The notes under the pieces are model-generated. The model ran no database searches. It had not been told where the DNA came from and saw only the letters and a program-made list of their open reading frames with translations. Below are positions 1-8,700 of a DNA stretch of 28,970 bases, in pieces. How positions within the stretch are numbered: the stretch's first letter is position 1; the number at the start of each line of letters is the position of its first letter. This DNA is from a virus. The translations under genes and the position numbers were made by a program. The stretch covers positions 1-28,970 of the IMG/VR virus record IMGVR_UViG_3300027996_000127. The stretch is one strand, 5' to 3'.

Positions 1-778
1 TTCCAGAGTTCTTTTGGTTACCAAATAAAAACACTAATGCTGAGTTTAACCAAATAGCTTCACCCCCCTTAGCTTTAATCTTAGGTTGGCCGAAAGGGTT
101 GTCGGGTAATTCTACCCATGGTTGGTTTACTATCACTAGTGTGTTGTCGTAAGGATAATCTTCTCTTTTTGAATTTGTAATTCTAGAGGTTAATCCCATA
201 CCAATTTTATCAGCTAACACTCTAGCGTTGTGCATTGACCCGCCTTTACCGTCAAAGGTCATCTGACAAGGTATTGAACCTACAGAGTCCCATAAGAATA
301 GGTAACCTTTTAAGGGTTTTCCATCAGGTCCGTCAGGCATTCCATCCTTCTCTTGTATGTCTAACAATTGGTTAGCAAAATCCGTAACTTGTTCGATAGT
401 TTGAAAGTCATCATTGAATAGGAATAACCCATCTATAACTTCTTCACCTTCTTCATCTGTTATCGTCTCAGAGTGTAGACCTAACTTATCACAATATTCC
501 CAAGACCATTTTCTTTCAGTAATTAAAAACACAGGTAAGTACCCCTGTTTTTGTGCTGATACAGCTGATTTAATTAGAGCTGTGGTCTTAGACGAATTAG
601 AGTGTCCTAGGAACATATTAATATTGTGCATTACTGGTCCTGGTAATCCACTAGCTTTATGAAAAGCCTCCCCGACATCAAAGAATGATGTCGGTTTGTA
701 CTTTGTCTTACTGCTATGTGTTTTCTTTAGTGAATCTAAAGAGAAACTTTTCTTTTTAATTGAACTTTTCTTAGCCAT
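1..778 (-). CDS. uvsX: UvsX/RecA-like recombinase, 3' end cut by window edge
   Basis: The reading frame starts at ATG 778 and stays open to base 1, giving the first 259 residues of a protein that usually runs to 350-400. It is a RecA-fold ATPase for strand exchange and recombination-dependent replication. Walker A is GHSNSSKTT at residues 58-66, differing from RecA's GPESSGKT in the manner of T4-type UvsX proteins. Walker B is the hydrophobic stretch ending in D164 (YLFLWDSVGS). The segment KAKGGEAIW near residues 235-243 matches the conserved region after DNA-binding loop 2 of RecA. The N-terminus is lysine/serine-rich. The gene lies 11 nt downstream of the gp32-like gene, so the two are probably cotranscribed and act together on single-stranded DNA. 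No Shine-Dalgarno sequence precedes the start. The family call is firm; UvsX rather than a host-type RecA is inferred from the phage context. Confidence 0.9.
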   Translation of the reverse strand, partial: MAKKSSIKKKSFSLDSLKKTHSSKTKYKPTSFFDVGEAFHKASGLPGPVMHNINMFLGHSNSSKTTALIKSAVSAQKQGYLPVFLITERKWSWEYCDKLGLHSETITDEEGEEVIDGLFLFNDDFQTIEQVTDFANQLLDIQEKDGMPDGPDGKPLKGYLFLWDSVGSIPCQMTFDGKGGSMHNARVLADKIGMGLTSRITNSKREDYPYDNTLVIVNQPWVELPDNPFGQPKIKAKGGEAIWLNSALVFLFGNQKNSG

Positions 779-789
779 CTATATTTTTT

Positions 790-1656
790 TTAAAACGGCT
801 CTTCATCATTCTTTTCAGAAGAATTATTTACTGGCACATCTTCCTTTTTTTCTTGTTGTTTGAAAGAAGATTCACCTTCACTATCATCACCTTTAGCGAT
901 AAACTTATTTAAACTTTTATCCCAAGCTGGTGTTTCTCCATCAGCAATTAACTGTATATACTCTAATGGTTGAGCTTTGTAGATATCTTTCCATGAAGTT
1001 TCATCACTAACCCATTCTTTAGCTTTTGTAGATTTTGGGTCTGTTAAAACACCTGGGTCTTCTGACAAAATAGATGTAACTTTAGTATACCCCTTATTGT
1101 CTCTACCCATAATTATATTAATATCTCTACCTTCTCTTGGGTCTGTGATATCACCTTTTTTAGTGAATAATGGTATAATTTTATCTAGAATACCTTCACC
1201 TTTATAGTTATGTGGGAATCTCCAAAATTTAATACCATCCTCTTCTTTTGAACGGTCAATAATTCTAGCTAAATAAAATTTCTTAGCTGAATACTGTGTT
1301 GCTAAATCTTTGTCAGCTTTATTCCCAGTTTCTTTCCATGACTTAAATAAGTCATTCGAAACCTCACAAAGTGGGCAATGTTCCCCATCGTTATGTTTTC
1401 TACAGTAAAGTTTTCTCCACTTACCACCAACTTTAACTGAATGCCAATGGCCTTCATCAAATGGTGTGTCTTCTTTTTTGTTAACGGGATGGACATCCTG
1501 TTTTGGTGGCATAACCCTAATAGTTGATTCACCATTATTAATACCTTCTTCAAGTCTTACAGCAAAGTATTTACTGAAATCTTGTTCGTATGAAGTTCCA
1601 CTGCTCCCAGATTTACTACCTTCATACTGTTTTGCAATTGCATCGAGTACACTCAT
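790..1656 (-). CDS. 32: gp32-like single-stranded DNA-binding protein
   Basis: A 288-residue protein resembling T4 gp32 (301 aa), which coats single-stranded DNA during replication and recombination and partners with UvsX. Candidate zinc ligands are H72, C85, C94 and C97. T4 gp32 uses H64, C77, C87 and C90, so the spacing is nearly identical. An aromatic and basic core follows (about 125-235), and the last 30 residues form an acidic tail ending NDEEPF, as in gp32, whose acidic C-terminus recruits partner proteins. The N-terminus MSVLDAIAKQYEG may act as the cooperative-binding arm. The start is ATG 1656 behind an A-rich leader without a Shine-Dalgarno sequence. Upstream is a strong terminator (1734-1767), so the gene needs its own promoter. 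A weak Bacteroidetes-like candidate is TTG at 1729-1731 and TATACTTA at 1699-1706, 22 nt apart on the minus strand. Confidence 0.9.
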   Translation of the reverse strand: MSVLDAIAKQYEGSKSGSSGTSYEQDFSKYFAVRLEEGINNGESTIRVMPPKQDVHPVNKKEDTPFDEGHWHSVKVGGKWRKLYCRKHNDGEHCPLCEVSNDLFKSWKETGNKADKDLATQYSAKKFYLARIIDRSKEEDGIKFWRFPHNYKGEGILDKIIPLFTKKGDITDPREGRDINIIMGRDNKGYTKVTSILSEDPGVLTDPKSTKAKEWVSDETSWKDIYKAQPLEYIQLIADGETPAWDKSLNKFIAKGDDSEGESSFKQQEKKEDVPVNNSSEKNDEEPF

Positions 1657-1733
1657 AATTTTACTTTTTTTTTAATTATTAATTATTGTTATATAGTTTA
1701 AGTATAATGAAACATTTGTATATGTAAACAAAA

Positions 1734-1767
1734 AATGGGGCCAAAATCTTTTAATAATGGCCCCATT
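1734..1767 (-). terminator. Rho-independent terminator behind the acidic-protein gene
   Basis: A perfect 10-bp stem (AATGGGGCCA with TGGCCCCATT, 14-nt loop) is followed on the minus strand by a run of T residues. It lies about 20 nt beyond the stop codon at 1789. A smaller hairpin (AACAC/GTGTT, 1769-1782) sits between the stop codon and this stem. It should end late minus-strand transcripts before the ssb-uvsX pair. Confidence 0.85.
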
Positions 1768-1788
1768 CAACACTTTTGTGTTATTTTT

Positions 1789-2610
1789 TTAATTATTTTT
1801 TAAAGGGTTAAATGTGTTCTTAACCGTTTCCTCACTATAATCAGCGTTTAATTCTTCTGGTGTTAAAACGTATTCTTTTGTATCGCCGTTAGACACTTCT
1901 TCACCAGTGGATACTCTATATCTTTCGTCTTTAGATTTTTCTTCCCAATAGTCAGATAACTTAGTATTAAAAGGATAACTATCTAATGACCGTAACTCTA
2001 ACCTTTCTTGAGGTGTTTTAATATCTTGTTCTATTTTAGTAATTTTTGAGGCTATGGAATCCATTTTGGTTAACTGTGATTCAAGGTTTGATAACTTGTC
2101 TGTTAATGATTGTAAATAACTAGTATTTTCTTGTCCAACTGAAACCGCTTGTTGTGCCATTTCTTTAGCTTCGTCAGATTTAGAAACAATAGCTGTAACA
2201 TCTATTTCCTCAACATCTTCTTCTTCATCCGATTCTAAATCATCTGACGCTGAAAACGCTCCAGCTGTACCAAACTCATCTTCTTCAGGTGATGGCTCTT
2301 CTCCACCTTCTTCATCTTCCGGAGAACCTTCGTCACCAAAATCAAAATCTCCACCTTCTTCAGCTCCTTCTTCTTCGGTAGGTGTTTCTCCACCTTCTTC
2401 TCCACCTTCCTCAGCCCCAAAGTCAAATTCTTCAGTACTTTCATCTTCTTCTTCACCTGGTTCAGCTTCAGTAATAACTTCTTCGTTATATTGCCACGGT
2501 TGTCGACTTCTTTTTTCACTAATTAAAGATTCACCGTCAGGGTTATAATTAATAATTTTATTAAATTTCTTAAGTTCTTCGCTAATTAAATTTTGGCTAT
2601 TTTTTTCCAT
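1789..2610 (-). CDS. Acidic, coiled-coil phage structural protein of unknown function
   Basis: A 273-residue protein in three parts. The N-terminus (about 1-30) carries the helix-like motif NLISEELKKFNKII. A low-complexity region (about 45-140) is dominated by Glu, Gly and Asp. The part from about 145 to 210 looks like a coiled coil with polar heptads, followed by a conserved-looking tail (PQERLELRSLDSYPFNTKL... YVLTPEEL). Its ATG overlaps the stop of the preceding small gene (TAATG), suggesting coupled translation. A candidate late promoter lies upstream of that pair, and a strong terminator follows. The acidic, helical make-up and late position would fit a head-core, scaffold or internal virion protein, but that is inference. 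The polypurine coding strand here is fully explained by the Glu/Gly/Lys codons. Confidence 0.75.
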   Translation of the reverse strand: MEKNSQNLISEELKKFNKIINYNPDGESLISEKRSRQPWQYNEEVITEAEPGEEEDESTEEFDFGAEEGGEEGGETPTEEEGAEEGGDFDFGDEGSPEDEEGGEEPSPEEDEFGTAGAFSASDDLESDEEEDVEEIDVTAIVSKSDEAKEMAQQAVSVGQENTSYLQSLTDKLSNLESQLTKMDSIASKITKIEQDIKTPQERLELRSLDSYPFNTKLSDYWEEKSKDERYRVSTGEEVSNGDTKEYVLTPEELNADYSEETVKNTFNPLKNN

Positions 2611-2804
2611 TACACTGTATATTCACTTAATAGTTGTCTACCATCGTTGGTGATGATTTTCTTATGTTCTCTTTGGACTAACTCGTCAGCGTTTTTTATT
2701 AAACACTCTTCACTCTCACAATTTTCTTTATCATTTAAAAAATTGTTTAAGTTATCTTGGAGTTCTTTTTCTTTATTTTCTTTATTTTCTTTAGTATTTT
2801 CCAT
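2610..2804 (-). CDS. Small hydrophilic protein, unknown
   Basis: A 64-residue protein, rich in Lys, Glu and Asn, with a probable N-terminal helix (residues 1-25) and two cysteines in NCESEEC. I do not recognise a family. Support for it being real comes from context. Its stop codon overlaps the start of the acidic gene by two bases, and the TATTTATA element at 2818-2825 lies only 13 nt before its ATG. It would therefore be the first gene of a two-gene late unit ending at the terminator at 1734-1767. No membrane segment or signal peptide is visible. Confidence 0.65.
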   Translation of the reverse strand: MENTKENKENKEKELQDNLNNFLNDKENCESEECLIKNADELVQREHKKIITNDGRQLLSEYTV

Positions 2805-2817
2805 AACTAGTTTTTAT

Positions 2818-2825
2818 TATAAATA
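2818..2825 (-). promoter_or_regulatory. Candidate phage late promoter element TATTTATA
   Basis: Minus-strand context GCATATTTATAATAAAAA, 13 nt upstream of ATG 2804. It closely resembles the element at 27782-27789 (GCATATTTATAATTAAAG). The role is inferred from recurrence in five noncoding gaps in the same orientation. Confidence 0.5.
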
Positions 2826-2830
2826 TGCCA

Positions 2831-3235
2831 CTATCCTATAATCTTCTTTTTTAGTTGTAAAATTTCTAAATTATTGTTTTTTAAAGATATCATAGTGTTT
2901 TCATACTTTTCCCACTCTATTTGGTAGTTACTGTAATCAATATTGCCAGACACCAAATCGAAGTCTCTCTCTATTAATCTATTTAGTGAATTAATTGTAA
3001 AAAACGTGTTACCTTTCTTATGTATTTGTATTGTCTTTGTGAGTTCTTTTTTAAGATTTATTTTTTCGTCAACATTTAAAAATATTTTATAGGTTAATAT
3101 TAAGTCGCTATTTTCTGTTTCAAATATAAAAACAGATTTTTTATTTATATCGAAGTCATTTTTTAATTTATCTAAAAAAACATTTAAATTTTCTAACTTA
3201 ATAAATGTTGCGACTAATATTGTTTTTTTCTGCAT
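2831..3235 (-). CDS. Hypothetical protein (134 aa)
   Basis: A protein I do not recognise. It begins MQKKTILVATFIKLENLN and has alternating hydrophobic stretches suggesting a small alpha/beta fold, then GNTFFTINSLNRLIERDFD around residues 85-105, and a lysine-rich end. Its first 38 nt overlap the end of the preceding 188-residue gene in another frame. There is no later in-frame ATG before residue 116, so the overlap must be accepted if the gene is translated. Very AT-rich with many Asn, Lys and Ile codons, like its neighbours. Probably cotranscribed with the 188-residue gene. Confidence 0.65.
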   Translation of the reverse strand: MQKKTILVATFIKLENLNVFLDKLKNDFDINKKSVFIFETENSDLILTYKIFLNVDEKINLKKELTKTIQIHKKGNTFFTINSLNRLIERDFDLVSGNIDYSNYQIEWEKYENTMISLKNNNLEILQLKKKIIG

Positions 3236-3764
3236 TTAGATAGGGGATATACTTCGTATCGAGATTTTTTGGTAGATTCGGTATCTCTTTATTCTCTTTT
3301 AATTTTATTAAAGATTTAATCTTGTTTATTATGTTCCATGACATAAAATTTAATAAACCGATATCTATGTGATGTATGGTATCATCACAATAAACATATA
3401 ATTTATCTGAATATAAATATCCCTCACATCCCCTAATGCTCTTTGTTATATATTTTAAGTAGTCTTCTTCTGATTTAAAACCCAATGGGTTTAAATTTTT
3501 AATTTCTATGTTTGAAATTATATCATTTAAATAATCATCTAAAAATTCGTTTAAATGTTGTTTAAATAACTTTCTTTTCTCTCTTGGGGAGAATGTCCAA
3601 TATGTATTTTTATTAAGTTTATGTTCTAATATTTTTGCTCCATTTTCTTTAGCTAAGTCCCAACCAACGATAATTTCTATTAGACCTTCATCGAAAGACA
3701 TAGTGGGTGTCATGTATGGTTTTACCATATCAACATCGTTAGTTGTAATTTTAATTAGTTTCAT
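3198..3764 (-). CDS. Hypothetical protein (188 aa)
   Basis: A protein of unknown function beginning MKLIKITTNDVDMVKPYM. It is soluble, Lys/Asn/Ile-rich, with no signal peptide or membrane helix. A central stretch (about 115-140) has RGCEGYLYSDKLYVYCDD with two cysteines and a possible beta hairpin. It follows the three-enzyme envelope protein after a 39-nt gap that contains no clear promoter or terminator, so it may be the tail end of the long baseplate transcript. It overlaps the next gene by 38 nt. Both genes are much more AT-rich than the baseplate genes upstream. No catalytic motif could be assigned. Confidence 0.65.
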   Translation of the reverse strand: MKLIKITTNDVDMVKPYMTPTMSFDEGLIEIIVGWDLAKENGAKILEHKLNKNTYWTFSPREKRKLFKQHLNEFLDDYLNDIISNIEIKNLNPLGFKSEEDYLKYITKSIRGCEGYLYSDKLYVYCDDTIHHIDIGLLNFMSWNIINKIKSLIKLKENKEIPNLPKNLDTKYIPYLNAEKNNISRNIY

Positions 3765-3803
3765 TTAATAACGTTAAGTAAAAAATTAAAAACAATAAAG
3801 TGG

Positions 3804-5732
3804 TTAGGCCGTGTATGTTGGTATTTGGTCGGTGTCGGTTTTGTTTTTAGCTATATCAGCAGCCGCTAAACCTTCCTCTCCAGCACCCCATGACAAGTGA
3901 AAATGGGCTCCAGTACCGTTTGTTGTCCCCTCTCTATATTCGTCAAGGTATCTAACATTAGGGTACTCACCACCAACAAAACCTTGTATTATGGTTATTA
4001 CTCTATCTAAATCTACGGATGATGTTTTAGAAACTGTAAAATCTATACCATTTCCTTTTTTATGTCTAGAATTGTTATTATACGATTGATGGTAACTGTC
4101 ATTGCCACCCGTAACTTTTATTTTTATATCTGTTAGTTCATATATTTTACTAAAAAGAGCGGAAGCAACTCTTGCTATGTTTTCAGAAATGTCACCACCA
4201 TTTGACATTTCACCATCTGTATATGTTTGATTCAAAAGAAGTTTCCATTCCCCAGTATTTGGGTTAACTGTTGGCACTATGAAGTTTGGTCCAGTACCAC
4301 TACTTTTAGGCCTTGTTTGTGCCGCTATTTGAGCTACGGTGTATGCTGTAGTGTATACTTTCTCCCTAATCTTTAGATTAGCCATAACACGCCTTAGTTT
4401 GCTAGCGTTTGGTGTGGAATTTACTGGTGGTGTCTCACCGCCATTAAATTTGGTCCCATATAATTCAAACCATTTTTGGATTGCCTTTTTATGGTCTAAA
4501 CCAGGTACTTTTGTTACAAAACCTTTCCCATCTTTTATTTTATTTTCCAATATAGGATACCTAACACCCCAAGAACTATAACTTACCATATCATCTGAAC
4601 CCCAAACCATGACCGCGTTGCTACTATAAGTCCTATCTTCTGTATTTATCGGTGATGAAAGTGATGGGTCAATTAACCCACAGATTTTATAACTATCAAT
4701 TTTGCCACCCCCAGCATTAAATGGCGACTTCTCATAGTTATTGAATATGACCCTTCCACCGGCTGAGTACCCCATTATGTTTTTATCTTTCATTTTTTTA
4801 TAATCCCCCCCACTTCTAACAAAAAAAGATTTAAATGGTATCACTAGACCATCAACCGAGTAATTATAGTTTCCATTCACATATGGCGCAAAGTTCCCCA
4901 TTATAATATAATTTTTTTCTTTAACCCCTATCGGTATTTGGTCCCACTGTTTTTTTCTTGACAATAGGGTCTCATATCCACACCAAAAAAATATTACACT
5001 ACTAACTTCACTATCACTTGGCGTATTTACGTAAAATTTATCCGAATCTGTGGTAGTGCTTATTGTTGTTGTTGTGCCAAACTTCGGAATGAAGAACCCA
5101 CCTGCGTTAATATATATGGTTTTACTATTTGACGTATTTAAATTACTGGCTGTTCCGTTATTAGGTGTAGTATATTTTCCGTAAGCTCCTTTATACAATA
5201 CCCAACCCATTTCAATTGTTTTATGGAAGTTTCCGTTCAAAACCTTAGTAAGTGTCACCCATTTTTTTTCTAACTTTTTAATTACAGCCCAAAACTTTAT
5301 AATTGAATTTAAAGCGTTTTTTAGGTCAGCTTCTGTAACACCTGCCTGCCTAACATCCTCAACGGCTACCGTATTTTGGTTTTTCGTGGACATAGGGGCG
5401 TTAAACCCCAACCCAAGCTTTTTTGTTTTTAGTGCCCAACTATCCCCTACGTATTGATACCTTCCCGCTTCCGTTGTTTCATTAAGCCACGATATACTTT
5501 CCCATGTCGTATCTTGGCACACAACAAACCCCTCGTCTATTATTGTTTTCTCTGAAAGTCCTGGGGTTGGTCTTATGCATCTATGTCTTATTCTTGTTGT
5601 GTCTTCTGTCCACCCATTTATAGTTTTTTTACCACCAAAAAGAGTATTAAAACCATTTTGTGATTTACCCAATGTCCCCTCATAGTAAGCTATTGTGTCT
5701 AAAATTGTTTTTTCTAAGTTTGATAATGCCAT
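3804..5732 (-). CDS. Three-domain envelope-degrading enzyme: lambda R-like lysozyme, alpha/beta hydrolase, M15-like peptidase
   Basis: A 642-residue protein from ATG 5732, 4 nt after the hub gene's stop; an upstream in-frame GTG at 5759 would overlap that gene and is less likely. Residues about 1-165 match the lambda R endolysin (GH104 lytic transglycosylase): catalytic candidate E18 in IAYYEGT, then GFNTLFGG, AGRYQYVGDSW and FNAPMSTKNQN. Residues about 200-425 look like an alpha/beta hydrolase, with nucleophile elbow GYSAGG (S323), acid D380 or D381 in VWGSDDM, and H414 in GLDHKK. Residues about 490-615 carry an M15-type zinc peptidase pattern: H557 and D564 in SRHKKGNGIDF, then H610/H612 in HFHLSW. 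There is no signal peptide, so it is either virion-borne or an endolysin needing a holin. Domain calls are by motif; the hydrolase substrate is unknown. Confidence 0.8.
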   Translation of the reverse strand: MALSNLEKTILDTIAYYEGTLGKSQNGFNTLFGGKKTINGWTEDTTRIRHRCIRPTPGLSEKTIIDEGFVVCQDTTWESISWLNETTEAGRYQYVGDSWALKTKKLGLGFNAPMSTKNQNTVAVEDVRQAGVTEADLKNALNSIIKFWAVIKKLEKKWVTLTKVLNGNFHKTIEMGWVLYKGAYGKYTTPNNGTASNLNTSNSKTIYINAGGFFIPKFGTTTTISTTTDSDKFYVNTPSDSEVSSVIFFWCGYETLLSRKKQWDQIPIGVKEKNYIIMGNFAPYVNGNYNYSVDGLVIPFKSFFVRSGGDYKKMKDKNIMGYSAGGRVIFNNYEKSPFNAGGGKIDSYKICGLIDPSLSSPINTEDRTYSSNAVMVWGSDDMVSYSSWGVRYPILENKIKDGKGFVTKVPGLDHKKAIQKWFELYGTKFNGGETPPVNSTPNASKLRRVMANLKIREKVYTTAYTVAQIAAQTRPKSSGTGPNFIVPTVNPNTGEWKLLLNQTYTDGEMSNGGDISENIARVASALFSKIYELTDIKIKVTGGNDSYHQSYNNNSRHKKGNGIDFTVSKTSSVDLDRVITIIQGFVGGEYPNVRYLDEYREGTTNGTGAHFHLSWGAGEEGLAAADIAKNKTDTDQIPTYTA

Positions 5733-5736
5733 AATA

Positions 5737-8700
5737 TTAAGTAATTTGACCTGCCCCACCTAAAGCTTCTTGTGGTGTGTTTCCTGGGTCGTTTATTTGT
5801 GTTTCCGTACCTGGACCAACTGAGTTGGGTTCCGTTGGTTGTTGACCCCTTGTAACTTCTTGTTCAAGTGCATTATCAACAAAAGCTAAATCAATATTAG
5901 AGCTGTTAACATTGCTTGGGTCTCTACCGGCGACCCAATCAACACCACCTGGAGCTGTCCCAGAATATTTCAATTTTAAGTGAATATTCCTTGTCGCTAG
6001 TTCCGCTAATAACGTATCCCAAGGAAACTCTGAACCAACATCTGACTTACTACTGGAAAACCAATGATGTGATGTTACATATTTGATATTTGGGTATTCT
6101 TCTACAGCTAAAACAATTGCTTCTATTATTGCTTTCCATTGTTTTTTCGCTTTAAATGTGTCTCTACCATTTAAATTTAAATCTTCAGTGTTCCAATCGT
6201 TCGCTGTTCTAACATAAACATGCCCCTCCTTGTTATCTTCAACACCACCAGCATAAGAAATACCTATTGAGTACGAATTTATTGGCCGACCATGATAAGC
6301 TATCTTCTTGGTGTCAGAAAGTTTCCATAAACCACCGTCTTTATTTATCTCATAATGATAATGTAACCCTCTTCTTTGTAATGTTCTTGAATCTTCTACC
6401 TTTTGGTACCCTCCTGACCAATGTAAGGCAACATACTCTACGTTACTTGGGGTTATGTTAGACGTTGGTTGGTTGTATGCTACCCACCACCTATCTTTAA
6501 GTGAACCGTCATCATTATGAGATTCTTCCCATTTACCATCAACCTTTACAGTACAATTGTCACATAGTTTGAATTTATGGTTATAATAATTTGATTTGTC
6601 TGTTTCCCCAATATCATATATTTCAACACCTGAATCTGTTATGGATGTTGCTGACGTTGGTAAGTTTATCTCAATTGTGGTTCCATTATTAGTCTGTAAC
6701 ACATCAACACCATATAGTGGGTCCAGAGTTTTCATAGATAAGCTCATCGCTGTAGCTATATCTTCTACTATTGGCACAGTCGCTAATGGTTGTCTAACCC
6801 CCTTAAACGTTGTACCAATATGGTGTGGTTTAACGTTATGTTTTACCTCTGTAATTAGATAAGTCCCATAAAACATAGGTATATTTGTTAATTCAAAATA
6901 TTGTAGTGGTTGAATCATCATATTACCCATGGATTGCACCGTACATGAATAGGACCTTGTTAAATATAAATTATGTAAATTTTGTCCTTTATTTGTTTTA
7001 TCACCTGGATTACCCCCATTCGCCAATCTATCAATCACCAACAATGATTCATTTGTTTCAGAAAATTCAGATTGGTCTAACTCGACTGATTTAAACATGT
7101 TTTGATTTTCAATACCGTACGCAACCCTAAAAGCCGTAACACCATTACCCTCTATTCTACCTTTTGCTCCTTGGTACCCAACTTCATCTTCAAACTCCTT
7201 CTTTGTTTGCCCAATTAAAGGTTCCAATGGGTCTTGCCATTCGTTTGGTTTTGGGAAGGAATTTTCAGCGTCATTACTCATCGAAAACCCATCATCATTA
7301 TATGACATATCTTCATTGTCGGTGGGGCAATTACTACCTTTTGATTTTAAGGATACAGTTCTTGATGTCCCACCGACATACATACAAATAAAGTTTGGGC
7401 CACTACCCTTAGTTATTGAGTTAGTGTCAGACCTAAACATTGATTTTAAATTTGCGTCAGATTTATCATTGGCGAAGTTAGTATATGTCGGTAATGGGAA
7501 AAAATCAAAGTTATTTTCACCTAATAAATCAGATATTACGTTATAAAAACTCATTTTTGGGTTCTTTGGTATCTTTTTTAATCTCATAACATCTAATACC
7601 GCTTTATTACCAATTTCTTGCATAACCCTATTAACATAACTAAAATGACCCGCTAATGGTACATGGTCTGAACCCATTGAGTCATCTACGACATTAGTAT
7701 CTGTTATATTAAAAAAGTAGCTAGGAGTTCCTGCTTTAACTTTTGTACTACTAGAAATCCATTTATCAACGATTGATTTGAATGACCTATATAAAGACAA
7801 TTTTATGTCGTCATCATTTAATACTGAACCGTCATCCCTATTTTCTGGTCCTACTGTTAACTCCTCCCTCTTATCTTGGAAGTGGTCCTTCCATTCCTTT
7901 TGGAAACTATTTAAATATAGTTCAGCTAATTTTTTATTCGCGTAAAAAGCGTTCTTACTTACACCTTCACCATTTAATTCAGATTTATCACCATTCCAAA
8001 CATCTAAATTAAATATTCTGGGTGTCGGTATTATGGCGTAATAAAATTCTTTAACTAGGGTGTTCTGTAATTCTTGGAAATCATCACCATTCTGTGCGTC
8101 AGTAGATAATGTTGTTACCCCAAAAAAGTCTTCGGAACCACCTTCTTCTGGGCCTGTAAATTGTTTCACAGCCGTTATCCCCATTAAATCCTCTAATATG
8201 TCGGAATTAAAGAATTGGTCGTATCTATAAGACTCCCCCAACAGTCCAGTCTGAACATCTTCGTTTCTGTCCCCAGTTCTATTATTACCGTCTAGTTTAA
8301 AGTTAACTGGGTCCACAACACCTAAATATTTTCCCCTCCAATCATTGTCACACCAAGTTTCAAATTCTGTAACAAATTTTTCTTTGATGATTGTTGGCAA
8401 CAATGCCATCACTTCAGCGTATTTACCGCCCTCATAGCATAATAAAGCTGACTCACCCATATTTGGGGGCTTTGCTTTGATTACTAACTGTACGGTATAA
8501 GTTTCTACATCTGTAAGTGGAAGTGGTCTTTCATCTGGGAAAATAAAGGCTGTTGGTAGGTCTACTATTAGTGGGAACTTTACCTTAGTAATATCTACGC
8601 CTGCGTAGTTATTATTACTTTCACCTAAATAACCAAAATTACCAACATAATCCTTAAATATGGTGTCATACATTGGTAATGACATTGTTTGTTCCACAAA

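Noticed and set aside
414-662. 82-residue plus-strand open frame
   Set aside because: It lies antisense to the uvsX coding frame, which has clear RecA motifs throughout.
2235-2519. 94-residue lysine-rich open frame on the minus strand
   Set aside because: A frame-shifted reading of the purine-rich acidic repeat region; the Glu-rich frame has coupled start and conserved ends.
3412-3419. A further TATAAATA octamer
   Set aside because: It is inside the 188-residue gene and about 180 nt from the next start; one coding hit is expected by chance in such AT-rich DNA.
5732-5759. GTG 5759 as start of the three-enzyme protein
   Set aside because: It would add nine residues overlapping the hub gene; ATG 5732 lies just after the hub stop and begins directly at the lambda R-like domain.
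4262-7420. Shared GxGPNFI segments in the three-enzyme protein and the hub as a duplicated domain
   Set aside because: The match is only about seven residues, with no similarity continuing on either side.
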